Shown here piece after piece: positions 1 to 8,300 of a stretch of 10,324 bases of DNA (the stretch's first letter is position 1; each line of letters begins with the position of its first letter). The DNA is taken from positions 1 to 10,324 of the forward strand of contig QMXC01000020.1 in assembly GCA_003661945.1 (NCBI GenBank). The letters run 5' to 3'. Under the pieces are notes generated by a model. That model saw only the letters and a list, made by a program, of their open reading frames with translations, was not told the origin of the DNA and searched no databases. This DNA comes from Candidatus Bathyarchaeota archaeon. GTDB taxonomy: Archaea > Thermoproteota > Bathyarchaeia > Bathyarchaeales > UBA233. Made by a program: the position numbers and the translations under genes.

Positions 1-1
1 A

Positions 2-256
2 AAAATAAACCTGAAAGATAAGCTTACGTTTCCAAAGGATTGTTTAAGCTTACCTGACAAGCCCCACGACCGCGAAAACGTTAGACGGAAGCTTCGCGAC
101 CAGCTTAAACGTGAACCTTCGGAGGCGGAAATTGCCGAGGAGCTGGCTAAACCTGAATATCAAGGCGTTAACCTCGTTCAGCTATGCGCCTATCTGGTTG
201 AAGCGATAAAAGAGCTGGAAACACAGATTCAAGCAATAAGAGAAGCATCCTCCTAG
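2..256 (+). CDS. Unrecognised protein, C-terminal 84 residues (5' end outside window)
   Basis: The reading frame is open from the left edge to a TAG at 254–256. It contains no ATG, GTG or TTG codon, so the start must lie outside the window. The visible fragment is hydrophilic and probably helical. It has a basic stretch around RRKLRDQLKREP, then an acidic patch (SEAEIAEELAKP), then a final helix rich in Glu, Gln, Ile and Leu (LVEAIKELETQIQAIREA) that could form a coiled coil. No catalytic motif, zinc ligand or membrane segment is visible, and I do not recognise the family. A second small gene starts 12 bases after the stop on the same strand, behind its own Shine-Dalgarno, so the two are probably co-transcribed. 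That the frame is coding is an inference from its openness, its codon use resembling the neighbours, and the following SD-preceded gene. Confidence 0.6.
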   Translation, partial: KINLKDKLTFPKDCLSLPDKPHDRENVRRKLRDQLKREPSEAEIAEELAKPEYQGVNLVQLCAYLVEAIKELETQIQAIREASS

Positions 257-262
257 GAGAAA
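256..262 (+). promoter_or_regulatory. Shine-Dalgarno site deciding the TTG start at 269
   Basis: A GGAGAAA motif at 256–262 begins at the last base of the preceding gene's stop codon. It lies a few bases before TTG 269. The next in-frame candidate starts, GTG 278 and an internal ATG near 386, are too far from it, so TTG 269 is the best-supported start. Confidence 0.55.
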
Positions 263-268
263 GTTTCG

Positions 269-526
269 TTGCCGATTGTGAGAGACGCGCTATATTGGCC
301 TCAATATTTGCGGGAGAGGGTTAGGCTGCTCACCCAACATTTCCAAGAGGAAGAGCTGAAGCGTAACAGGCTGGCAACCGTCAAAATGAGAGATGTAATC
401 ATAGTTTGTGTCGCCGAAGCATTGCCGGAAGTGGAGAAAATGCCGTTCGACGTGTTCGTTCAAAAACTTCGAAAGGTTAAGAACGAGAAGAAAAGATTAT
501 GGTGGAGGGCGTTCCCCAAGCCATAG
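269..526 (+). CDS. Small basic protein of unknown function (85 aa)
   Basis: This is an 85-residue frame that begins with TTG behind a well-placed GGAGA and ends at TAG 524–526. The product is soluble-looking, mostly helical and rich in Arg and Lys. It has an aromatic N-terminus (ALYWPQYLRERVRLL), a short hydrophobic core (VIIVCVAEAL) and a strongly basic tail ending in KKRLWWRAFPKP. I do not recognise it and see no enzyme motif. The basic tail would suit nucleic-acid or partner binding, but that is only inference. It follows another unrecognised gene by 12 bases, suggesting one operon. Its last 30 bases overlap the 3' end of the oppositely oriented protease gene, so the two transcripts are complementary at their ends. 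The SD and the operon-like spacing argue for a real gene; the overlap and lack of family assignment keep the confidence moderate. Confidence 0.6.
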   Translation: MPIVRDALYWPQYLRERVRLLTQHFQEEELKRNRLATVKMRDVIIVCVAEALPEVEKMPFDVFVQKLRKVKNEKKRLWWRAFPKP

Positions 527-1693
527 CTCCACTTGTTGAACCGCGCCCTCCCTCACTATAGTTAAGACGATTTTATCTCCAGGGCTTTTGTTTCTTTCAA
601 GATAAACCATTAAGTCATCGGCTTTTCTAACTGTTAGGGCGTCTACTCCGATTATGATGTCTCCACCAACCGGAATTTCCGTTCCTTCAATGATAACGTT
701 TCTATTTCCCCCTTGAAGTCCAGCGTCTTCAGCTGGGCTGTTTTCCATGACTTCGGTTATTAGGAAGCCGTAGGTATAGTTTGTGTCCATGGCATCTGCT
801 ATTTCGTAGTTCATGTCCACTCCTTTGATGCCTACCCACGGGTGCTTATACTGATGCTCTTCGATTAGGGCGGGGATTACGCGTTGAACTAAGGCTGAAG
901 AAACAGCGTAGCCTATGCCCACGAAGCCTCCAGTTTCTGTTTCAATGGCTGTTGTGACACCGACGACCATTCCATAACGGTTCAAGAGCGGTCCTCCGGA
1001 GTTTCCAGGGTTAACCGCAGCGTCGAACTGTATCACATCGACTATGGAATAGCCCGTTGCTGTTCTTATGCTTCTTCCAAGCTGGCTTACTATTCCATGC
1101 GTCATGGTTCCTTCCAGCTGGTATGGGTTGCCTATGGCGTAGACTTCTTCGCCTACACGGAGCTCGGTTGAGTTTCCAATGACGAGCGGATAAATGGTCT
1201 TTTCCAAGGGCTTCGTGATTTCGATTACCGCTAAATCGGTGTACGGGTCGCTCCATTTTCTATGGGTCACGAAGACCGTTCCATCCAAAAACGTGATGCG
1301 TAGTTCCACGGCGTCTTCAACAACATGATGGTTAGTAACAATATAGGCTTGGGTTCCCCGAACGTCGTAAACGAAGCCTGAGCCTACTCCAGCGGTGACC
1401 ATTCCATAGGGCGTGATAATTCTATTCTCAACCATCACAACCGAGTCTTTGGTCAAATTGTATATCTGCGTAGCATCCAGCCCGTCGCTGACGTTTTTTG
1501 TCATTTCCTGTAGCAGTCTCTGCAACGCGGCGATTTGCGAATTACTGCTTGCTATTTCACTGTTCAGCTCGTCGAACCGCGTTTCAAATTCGACATAAAC
1601 ATAAATGAATCCCCCCGCGAGGATGACCGCGCAGAGAACCAAGATGAAGAGTGATTTCCATCCGACCATCTGCTTGTATGGGTAACCTTCCAT
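497..1693 (-). CDS. htrA: Membrane-anchored HtrA/DegS-type serine protease with one PDZ domain
   Basis: This is a 398-residue trypsin-fold protease of the HtrA (DegP/DegS) family, which degrades or processes misfolded proteins outside the membrane. Residues 13–34 form a single hydrophobic helix followed by a polar, coiled-coil-like stretch (about 36–68). This predicts an N-terminal anchor with the protease domain outside the cell. The catalytic triad is complete: His123 in TNHHVV, Asp153 in DPYTDLAV, and Ser232 in NPGNSGGP. A single PDZ domain follows (about 285–392, with the substrate-groove segment near YGFLITEV and the motif SPAEDAGL). One anchor plus one PDZ matches DegS architecture more than DegP, which has two PDZ domains. 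The start at 1693 is preceded by GGAGG (1701–1705 on the opposite strand) seven bases upstream. The gene is divergent from rpoB, and its 3' end overlaps the small gene at 269–526. Confidence 0.93.
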   Translation of the reverse strand: MEGYPYKQMVGWKSLFILVLCAVILAGGFIYVYVEFETRFDELNSEIASSNSQIAALQRLLQEMTKNVSDGLDATQIYNLTKDSVVMVENRIITPYGMVTAGVGSGFVYDVRGTQAYIVTNHHVVEDAVELRITFLDGTVFVTHRKWSDPYTDLAVIEITKPLEKTIYPLVIGNSTELRVGEEVYAIGNPYQLEGTMTHGIVSQLGRSIRTATGYSIVDVIQFDAAVNPGNSGGPLLNRYGMVVGVTTAIETETGGFVGIGYAVSSALVQRVIPALIEEHQYKHPWVGIKGVDMNYEIADAMDTNYTYGFLITEVMENSPAEDAGLQGGNRNVIIEGTEIPVGGDIIIGVDALTVRKADDLMVYLERNKSPGDKIVLTIVREGAVQQVELWLGERPPP

Positions 1694-1737
1694 CTTTGCG
1701 CCTCCAGTTTAAGCTAGGTAGATTAGAAGTTCGAGGC

Positions 1738-1748
1738 TTTTAAAATTT
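1738..1748 (-). promoter_or_regulatory. Probable TATA box of the htrA-like protease gene
   Basis: Read on the − strand this is AAATTTTAAAA, an AT-rich box in an otherwise mixed region. Its centre is about 50 bases before the ATG at 1693. Archaeal transcription usually starts about 25 bases downstream of the box centre. That would place the start near 1718 and give a short leader that still contains the GGAGG at 1701–1705. Assignment rests on composition and spacing only. Confidence 0.45.
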
Positions 1749-1801
1749 CACCTATGCGTCTCGGGCTAAAATTTCTCTTCAGAATTCAGGATTGAAAGCG
1801 G

Positions 1802-1829
1802 AAAATTTATTAGTTGGGCTTTATAGTTT
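1802..1829 (+). promoter_or_regulatory. Candidate promoter region of the RNA polymerase operon
   Basis: Two TATA-like elements lie in this stretch: AAAATTTATTAG (1802–1813), preceded by a purine-rich BRE-like GCGG, and CTTTATAG (about 1820–1827). By usual archaeal spacing they would start transcripts near 1833 or near 1849. Either would put the GC-rich hairpin region at the very front of the rpoB messenger. A further AT box, TTATTTAAAT (1940–1949), is closer to rpoB. A start about 25 bases after it would fall inside the rpoB Shine-Dalgarno, so it is a less likely promoter. Confidence 0.4.
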
Positions 1830-1847
1830 ACGTCTTTAGCTTCCATA

Positions 1848-1900
1848 GGAGACCCGGTTTTTCGGGTCGGATGACCCGACCCGTTGGAGGAACTCCACGG
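1848..1900 (+). promoter_or_regulatory. GC-rich overlapping hairpins in the rpoB leader
   Basis: Three hairpins can be drawn directly from the sequence. H1 pairs GACCCG (1851–1856) with CGGGTC (1863–1868). H2 pairs CGGGTCGG (1863–1870) with CCGACCCG (1876–1883); a 6-bp alternative uses GACCCG at 1873–1878. H3 pairs CCG/TGGAG (1881–1889, one bulged T) with CTCCA/CGG (1893–1900) around a GAA loop. H1 and H2 need the same arm (1863–1868) and so exclude each other. H2 and H3 compete for 1881–1883. Mutually exclusive pairing of this kind is what a leader switch or attenuator would show, but the stretch could also be part of a small structured RNA, or chance. No known riboswitch or RNA family was recognised. 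Confidence 0.4.
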
Positions 1901-1964
1901 TTTGAAAAACACCGCGTATAGCATCAAGCATTACGCATCTTATTTAAATCGGAAAATACCGTTT

Positions 1965-1971
1965 AAGGAGG
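1965..1971 (+). promoter_or_regulatory. Shine-Dalgarno of rpoB
   Basis: AAGGAGG lies ten bases before ATG 1982 and is a strong match to the anti-SD of archaeal 16S rRNA. It fixes the rpoB start and implies that the operon messenger has a leader rather than being leaderless. The motif also falls within the last codons of a short open frame (1884–1976). Confidence 0.7.
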
Positions 1972-1981
1972 CTTAAATAGA

Positions 1982-4900
1982 ATGGCTGAATTTTCAGATC
2001 AAGACTTCCTTCATCTTTTGAGGGCGTTCTTTAAGGAGAAAGGGCTTGTAAGGCAGCATCTCGACTCCTACAACGAGTTCATAGACCATGGGCTTCAAGA
2101 AATAGTGGACGAGGTTGGCGAAATATCCATTGACGTGCCAGAATGCCCCTACACCATAAAGCTGGGACAAGTCTGGATAATTGACCCCCAATCTAGGGTC
2201 ACAGGACCCTACGTTACAGAAGTCGACGGCACCAAACATGAAATCTACCCCATGGAGGCTAGATTTCGAAACCTCACGTACGCCGCGCCTTTAGCCCTAG
2301 AGATGACCCCAATAATAGACGGTAGAGAACAGGATACAGAACTTGTGCCCATAGGCGACTTACCTGTGATGCTGAAATCGAAACTCTGTTTCCTCTCTCA
2401 GCTGTCCCGGGAGGAGCTCATAGCTTGCGGAGAAGACCCAGACGACCCGGGAGGCTACTTCATCGTTAATGGTTCCGAACGTGTTATAGTAGCTCTGGAA
2501 GACCTTGCTCCGAACCGTATAATCGTGGACATAGATGAGAGGGGCGCTACGCCTGTTTATCAAGCTAAAATATTCTCCACGACGGTTGGCTTTAGGGCGA
2601 GGATAGAGCTTCGAATGAAGTCTGACGGCGCCCTATATGTTTCCATGCCCGGTGTTCCAACGGAGATTCCCTTCGTGGTTCTGATGAGAGCCTTAGGGCT
2701 CGAATCGGACAAGGAAATAGCTGAAACCGTTTCGCTGGAAAAGGAGATTCAGAACGAGCTGGAGGCTTCCTTCGAAAAAGCCGTAGGCGTAGACACGGTT
2801 AAAGACGCCATCCTGTTCATAGGAAACCGGGTTGCTCACGGACAAGTAGAACAGTACCGGCTGCAAAAAGCCGAAAGCGTCATAGACAAGAACTTCCTTC
2901 CCCACATCGGAAGAACCAGCGACAAGCGAAGAGATAAGGCGCTGTTTCTAGGCGAGATGGCTTACCGAGTTATCCAGCTAAAACTCGGCAAAAGAAAACC
3001 CGACGACAAAGACCACTTTAAAAACAAACGATTAAAACTCGCAGGCCCGCTTTTAGCAGACCTTTTCCGCGTTGCGTTCAGAAACCTCTGCAGAGACATC
3101 AAATATCAGCTGGAACGGATAGGCGTCAAGGGTCAGATGATAACCGTTTCCGTGGCTGTTCGCCCGGGAATAATCAGCGACCGGCTTAAACACGCCATAG
3201 CGACGGGTAACTGGGGAAGGGGAAGGGTTGGAATAACGCAGCTTCTAGACAGAACCAACAGGATTTCAACTTTAAGCCATCTGCGAAGGCTTCAGTCGCC
3301 TTTGAGCCGCAGCCAGCCAAACTTCGAAGCCAGAGACCTCCATCCAACGCATTGGGGACGCCTATGCCCCAACGAAACCCCGGAAGGCTCTAACTGCGGA
3401 CTCGTGAAAAACCTCGCCTTGTCCGCGTGCATCTCTGTAGGCGTAAACCCGGAGAAAATCGCTCAGACGCTTTATCAGATGGGTGTGGCGCCAGCGGCTG
3501 AAGCAAGCGACGTGTTAAAGCTTTCGGGAGCCAAGGTCTTCGTAGACGGTTGCCTAGTAGGTTACTGCACAAACCCGGAGGAACTCGTTAAAGAGTTTCG
3601 AACTCGGCGAAGAAACGGGCAAATATCCACCGAAGTAAACATTGCGCATTTCTCGAAAATCCACGGAGAAAGAGATGAAATCTACGTTAACTGCGACCAG
3701 GGAAGAGTTCGTCGCCCTCTCATAATAGTTGAAAACGGTGTTCCTAAGCTTCAGAGAGAACATGTGGAAAAGGTTCGTTCCGGCGAGTGGACTTGGGAAG
3801 ACCTCGTTAGAAACGGCATAATCGAATATTTGGACGCTGAGGAGGAGGAAAACGCCTACGTAGCCGTAAACATGGATGAGGTTACCCCGGAACACACGCA
3901 CGTGGAACTCGCCCCCTACACGATTCTCGGAATATGCGCTTCGATAATCCCGTACGCCGAGCATAACCAGTCTCCACGTAACTCGTATGAAGCCGCCATG
4001 GCGAAGCAGGCGTTAGGCATCTACGCGACTAACTTCCTCTTACGCGTGGATTCCCGAGCGCACATCCTCCATTATCCCCAGATTCCCATGGTTGAAACCA
4101 AACCTATGGAAATAATAGGATTCGACCTTAGGCCTTCTGGGCAGAACTGCGTGGTAGCCGTTTTATCCTTCGAAGGCTACAACATGGAAGACGCTTTAAT
4201 CTTTAACAAGGCGTCCATAGAACGCGGGTTGGCTCGTTCAACCTTCTACCGCATATACGAAGGCGAATGTCGGCAGTATCTAGGCGGGTTAAAAGACAAA
4301 TTCACCATACCCGAACCCGGAATCCGCGGATACCGCGGAGAACAGTATTACCGGCTTTTAGAACCCGACGGAATAATAAGCCTCGAATCCCGCGTAAGCG
4401 GAGGAGACGTTCTTATAGGAAGAACAAGCCCGCCGAGGTTCCTCGAAGAATACAAAGAATTCGAAGTTAAAGGACCTTCGATGCGTGACACCTCCATTGA
4501 TATGCGCCCATCAGAGGTAGGCGTGGTCGACGCGGTTTTCGTAACCGAGAACGGTGAAGGAAGCAAACTTGTGAAAGTCCGGGTTAGAGACCAACGTATA
4601 CCCGAACTAGGCGACAAGTTCGCTTCTCGGCATGGACAGAAAGGCGTAATAGGCTTGATTGTCCCGCAGGAGGACATGCCTTTCACCGAAGACGGCATAG
4701 TTCCAGACATAATAATTAATCCCCACGCAGTTCCTTCAAGAATGACTATAGGGCAGTTCCTCGAGTCCATAGCTGGAAAAGTAGGCGCCGCCCGGGGAAG
4801 AATAGTAGATGGCACACCCTTCGCCAATGAAAAGCCGGAAGCACTCCGCAAAGCCCTAATCGAGCTAGGCTTTAGCCATACTGGAAGAGAAGTCTTCTAC

Positions 4901-5347
4901 AACGGCGTAACAGGCGAAAAATTCACAGCTGACATCTTCGTCGGCATAGCCTACTACCAAAAACTGCATCACATGGTTAGGGACAAAATCCATGCCCGAG
5001 CCCGTGGACAAGTGCAAATGCTTACGCGTCAGCCAACCGAAGGAAGAGCCCGGGGAGGAGGATTAAGGTTCGGAGAAATGGAACGCGACTGCCTTATAGG
5101 ACATGGAGCCGCAATGCTGCTCCGCGACCGGCTCCTAGAGGAATCTGACAAATATCTGCTCTACGTATGCGAAAACTGCGGATACATCGCGTACTACGAC
5201 ATGCGTCAAAGGAAATACGTCTGCCGACTCTGCGGAGACAAAGCCAAAATCTCCCCCGTGGTTGTTTCATACGCGTTTAAGCTTCTGCTTCAAGAACTCA
5301 TGAGCTTATGTATCGCTCCAAAACTCAGACTGAAGGAGAGAGCCTAG
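1982..5347 (+). CDS. rpoB: DNA-directed RNA polymerase subunit B (unsplit)
   Basis: This is the 1121-residue second-largest RNA polymerase subunit, homologous to bacterial beta and eukaryotic Rpb2. It forms one side of the DNA cleft and part of the active site. Recognisable conserved blocks in order are: GGYFIVNGSERVIV (about 156–169); HPTHWGRLCPNETPEG with NCGLVKNLAL (about 455–480); GYNMEDALIFNKASIERG (about 732–749); GDKFASRHGQKGVIG (877–891), carrying the conserved active-site lysines and arginine; and a C-terminal zinc site with Cys1063, Cys1066, Cys1081 and Cys1084. The chain is full length and unsplit, unlike the B''/B' pair of methanogens and halophiles, and contains no intein. It is the first gene of the operon, behind AAGGAGG. 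Its TAG stop directly abuts the ATG of rpoA. rpoH, which usually precedes rpoB in archaea, is not in the spacer upstream. Confidence 0.98.
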   Translation: MAEFSDQDFLHLLRAFFKEKGLVRQHLDSYNEFIDHGLQEIVDEVGEISIDVPECPYTIKLGQVWIIDPQSRVTGPYVTEVDGTKHEIYPMEARFRNLTYAAPLALEMTPIIDGREQDTELVPIGDLPVMLKSKLCFLSQLSREELIACGEDPDDPGGYFIVNGSERVIVALEDLAPNRIIVDIDERGATPVYQAKIFSTTVGFRARIELRMKSDGALYVSMPGVPTEIPFVVLMRALGLESDKEIAETVSLEKEIQNELEASFEKAVGVDTVKDAILFIGNRVAHGQVEQYRLQKAESVIDKNFLPHIGRTSDKRRDKALFLGEMAYRVIQLKLGKRKPDDKDHFKNKRLKLAGPLLADLFRVAFRNLCRDIKYQLERIGVKGQMITVSVAVRPGIISDRLKHAIATGNWGRGRVGITQLLDRTNRISTLSHLRRLQSPLSRSQPNFEARDLHPTHWGRLCPNETPEGSNCGLVKNLALSACISVGVNPEKIAQTLYQMGVAPAAEASDVLKLSGAKVFVDGCLVGYCTNPEELVKEFRTRRRNGQISTEVNIAHFSKIHGERDEIYVNCDQGRVRRPLIIVENGVPKLQREHVEKVRSGEWTWEDLVRNGIIEYLDAEEEENAYVAVNMDEVTPEHTHVELAPYTILGICASIIPYAEHNQSPRNSYEAAMAKQALGIYATNFLLRVDSRAHILHYPQIPMVETKPMEIIGFDLRPSGQNCVVAVLSFEGYNMEDALIFNKASIERGLARSTFYRIYEGECRQYLGGLKDKFTIPEPGIRGYRGEQYYRLLEPDGIISLESRVSGGDVLIGRTSPPRFLEEYKEFEVKGPSMRDTSIDMRPSEVGVVDAVFVTENGEGSKLVKVRVRDQRIPELGDKFASRHGQKGVIGLIVPQEDMPFTEDGIVPDIIINPHAVPSRMTIGQFLESIAGKVGAARGRIVDGTPFANEKPEALRKALIELGFSHTGREVFYNGVTGEKFTADIFVGIAYYQKLHHMVRDKIHARARGQVQMLTRQPTEGRARGGGLRFGEMERDCLIGHGAAMLLRDRLLEESDKYLLYVCENCGYIAYYDMRQRKYVCRLCGDKAKISPVVVSYAFKLLLQELMSLCIAPKLRLKERA

Positions 5348-8300
5348 ATGACGCTCGTAGAAGAACCCCACAAAATCATCAGCGAAATACGTTTCGGAAT
5401 CCTCTCACCGCAGGAAATCCGTAAAATGTCGGTGGCTGAAATTCAAACTGCTGACACCTACGATGAGGATGGAGCGCCGATTCTAGGCGGGTTGATGGAC
5501 GGCAGACTTGGCACGTTGGAGCCGAGGCAGAGATGCAAAACATGCGGCAACACGGCCCTACGGTGTCCCGGACACTTCGGACACATAGAACTAGCTGTGC
5601 CCGTGATTCACATAGAATTCACAAAAATCATTCACAACTTGTTAAGCGCCACGTGTAGAAACTGCGGGCGCATACTAATTCGACCCGACCGTATTCCAAA
5701 AATCAAGCAAAAAATGGAAAAGCTAACCCAAATGTTTGGCGACATTCCCGCGAGTTTCTTCAAGAACGTCCTACATGAAGCTAAGGTGAAGGAATGCCCC
5801 CACTGCGGCGCTGCACAGTACAAAATAACCTTCGAAAAACCCACGAAGTTTAGTGAGCAAATTCCCGAAAGCGGTGTGCAGCCGCTTACACCCAGCATGG
5901 TAAGAGAACGCCTAGAAAGAATCCCGGATGAAGACCTTGAACTTTTAGGCTTCAACCCTAAAAACGCGCGTCCAGAATGGATGGTTCTTCAGGTTTTACC
6001 TGTTCCCCCGGTCTATGTGCGTCCATCCATAACTTTGGAAACGGGGATACGTTCAGAAGACGATTTGACACATAAACTTGTGGATATTATTCGTATAAAT
6101 CAGAGACTGAAGGAAAACATGGAAGCCGGAGCGCCTACGCTGATTATTCAAGACTTATCAGAGCTTCTTCAATATCACGTGACAACATACTTCAATAACG
6201 AAGCGTCGGGAATTCCCCCGGCGCGTCACCGTTCCGGAAGAGCGTTGAAAACCCTTTCTCAAAGGCTTAAAGGAAAGGAAGGAAGGTTCAGAAGCAACCT
6301 TTCGGGAAAAAGGGTTGACTTTTCAGCGAGAACCGTTATCTCTCCAGACCCAAACCTCGACATAAACGAGGTAGGCGTGCCCCTCCACGTGGCGATGAGG
6401 CTTTCGGTCCCCGAGAAAGTGACGGAGTGGAACATTCAAAAGCTTCGACAATACGTTAAAAACGGTCCTGACACCTATCCCGGAGCATTATATGTGATGA
6501 GACCTGACGGCAAACGCATAAGGCTTGAGTTCGTAGTTGACCGGGAAAAGATTGCTGAAACGTTACAGCCCGGCTTCATAGTTGAAAGACACCTCATGGA
6601 CGGAGACGTAGCCATATTCAACCGTCAGCCGTCGCTTCACCGCATGTCCATAATGGCGCACTACGTAAGGGTGTTGCCTTACAAAACGTTTCGGCTTCAC
6701 CTATGCGTTTGTCCACCCTACAACGCCGACTTCGACGGCGACGAAATGAACCTCCACATCCCTCAAAGCGAAGAGGCGCAGACCGAAGCGCGTCTGCTGA
6801 TGCAGGTTCAAGACCAGATTCTCTCACCCCGGTTCGGCGGACCAATAATAGGCGCCATACGCGACTTTATAACAGCCGCGTTTCTGCTCACCCGAAAATC
6901 TACCTATCTCACAAAAGAAGAGGTTTGTAGGCTGCTTTTGGAAGCTGGTTACGATGGTGAACTTCCAGAGCCGGAAATCAAGGAACCGCGACCCATGTGG
7001 TCTGGAAAACAGATTTTCAGCCTCTTCCTACCTAAAGACCTAAACTATGTTCTAAAGGCTAACATTTGCCGCGGATGCGCTAAATGTCTAAAAGAGAAAT
7101 GTCCCTACGACGCTTATGTAGTCGTTAAAAACGGCGTGCTAAAATGCGGAGTCATCGATAGACGGTCCATAGGCGCTGAACAATCCGAAAGCCTCCTCCA
7201 CCGCATAATAAAAGACTATGGAACCCAAGCTGGAAGAGAATTCCTCAACAAAATCTGCCGGCTGCTGAAACGGTTTATAACCATGCGGGGATTCACCTAC
7301 TCCTACGACGAACTCGTGTTGCCCGAGGAAGCGGAAAAGCGGATAAGGAGCTTCATGGATAAAATTGAGAAGCGAATAGCCAAGCTGATAGAGGAATACC
7401 GGAAGGGAACGCTCCAACGCTTGCCCGGACAGACCCTCGAGGACTCATTCGAAATCTACATAATGAACGAACTCGCCAAGGCTCGAGACCAAGCTGGAAA
7501 AATAGCCGATGAAGTCTTCACTTTAGACAACTCCGGAGTAATAATGACCCGAAGCGGGGCTAGAGGCTCAAGCCTAAACATTGGACAAATGACCGCCTGC
7601 GTAGGGCAGCAGTCAGTGCGTGGCAAAAGAATCACGCGGGGATACCTTGGAAGAGCGTTACCGCACTTTATCCCGGACGACCCCTCACCTAAAGCCCGAG
7701 GCTTCGTCTATTCTTCCTACCGCAAAGGACTCGACCCCATAGAATTCTTCTTCCACGCCATGGGCGGAAGAGAAGGACTTGTAGACACGGCTGTTCGAAC
7801 CCAACAAAGCGGATACATGCAGAGGCGCCTAATAAACGCCTTGGAACACCTGAAGCTGGAATACGACGGAACCGTGAGAAACTCTGTAGGCGACATAATC
7901 CAGTTCAAATACGGCGAAGACGGGGTAGACCCGGCTAAAAGCGACCATGGAAAAGCAGTAAACGTAAGCCGACTGGTTGAACAGATACGTATAGCAATGG
8001 AAGGCGGAAAACCAGCACCCGCCGAATACGTCAAGAAACGATTGAAAGAAGTTGAATCCCAGCTTACCCCGCTACTAATCCAAGAATTGAAAACAAGCCT
8101 GAAAAAGGCTAAACTACCCAAAAAGGGCGTAGACAAAGCTATCCAGCTCACAGTGGAACATTACAAACGGGCGTTAATGGAGCCAGGTGAAGCCGTAGGC
8201 ATAGTAGCAGCCCAGTCCATAGGTGAACCTGGAACTCAAATGACGCTGCGAACATTCCACTACGCTGGCGTGCGGGAACAAAACGTAACCCTCGGGCTTC

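Noticed and set aside
1869..1883. Possible kink-turn (ATGA…CGA) that L30e might bind
   Set aside because: The bases sit in a hairpin loop and continuous helix rather than the asymmetric internal loop with tandem G·A pairs that a kink-turn needs.
1885..1900. GGAGGAACTCC resembling the GAGGAAAGUCC core of RNase P RNA
   Set aside because: The match is short and inexact and forms a simple local hairpin. The remaining space before rpoB is too short for a normal RNase P RNA, and no downstream ACAGAAA-type partner is seen.
4348..4851. 167-codon open frame on the − strand inside rpoB, and other long antisense frames (such as 3554–3964 and 7717–8151)
   Set aside because: They lie entirely within strongly conserved rpoB or rpoA and have low-complexity or unlikely composition with no recognisable domain. 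Codon bias of the sense gene explains the lack of antisense stops.
6703..6930. Opposed arginine/serine-rich frames at 6618–6845 (−) and 6703–6930 (+) around the catalytic NADFDGD region
   Set aside because: Both are out-of-frame readings of the most conserved part of RpoA and have composition typical of shadow frames.
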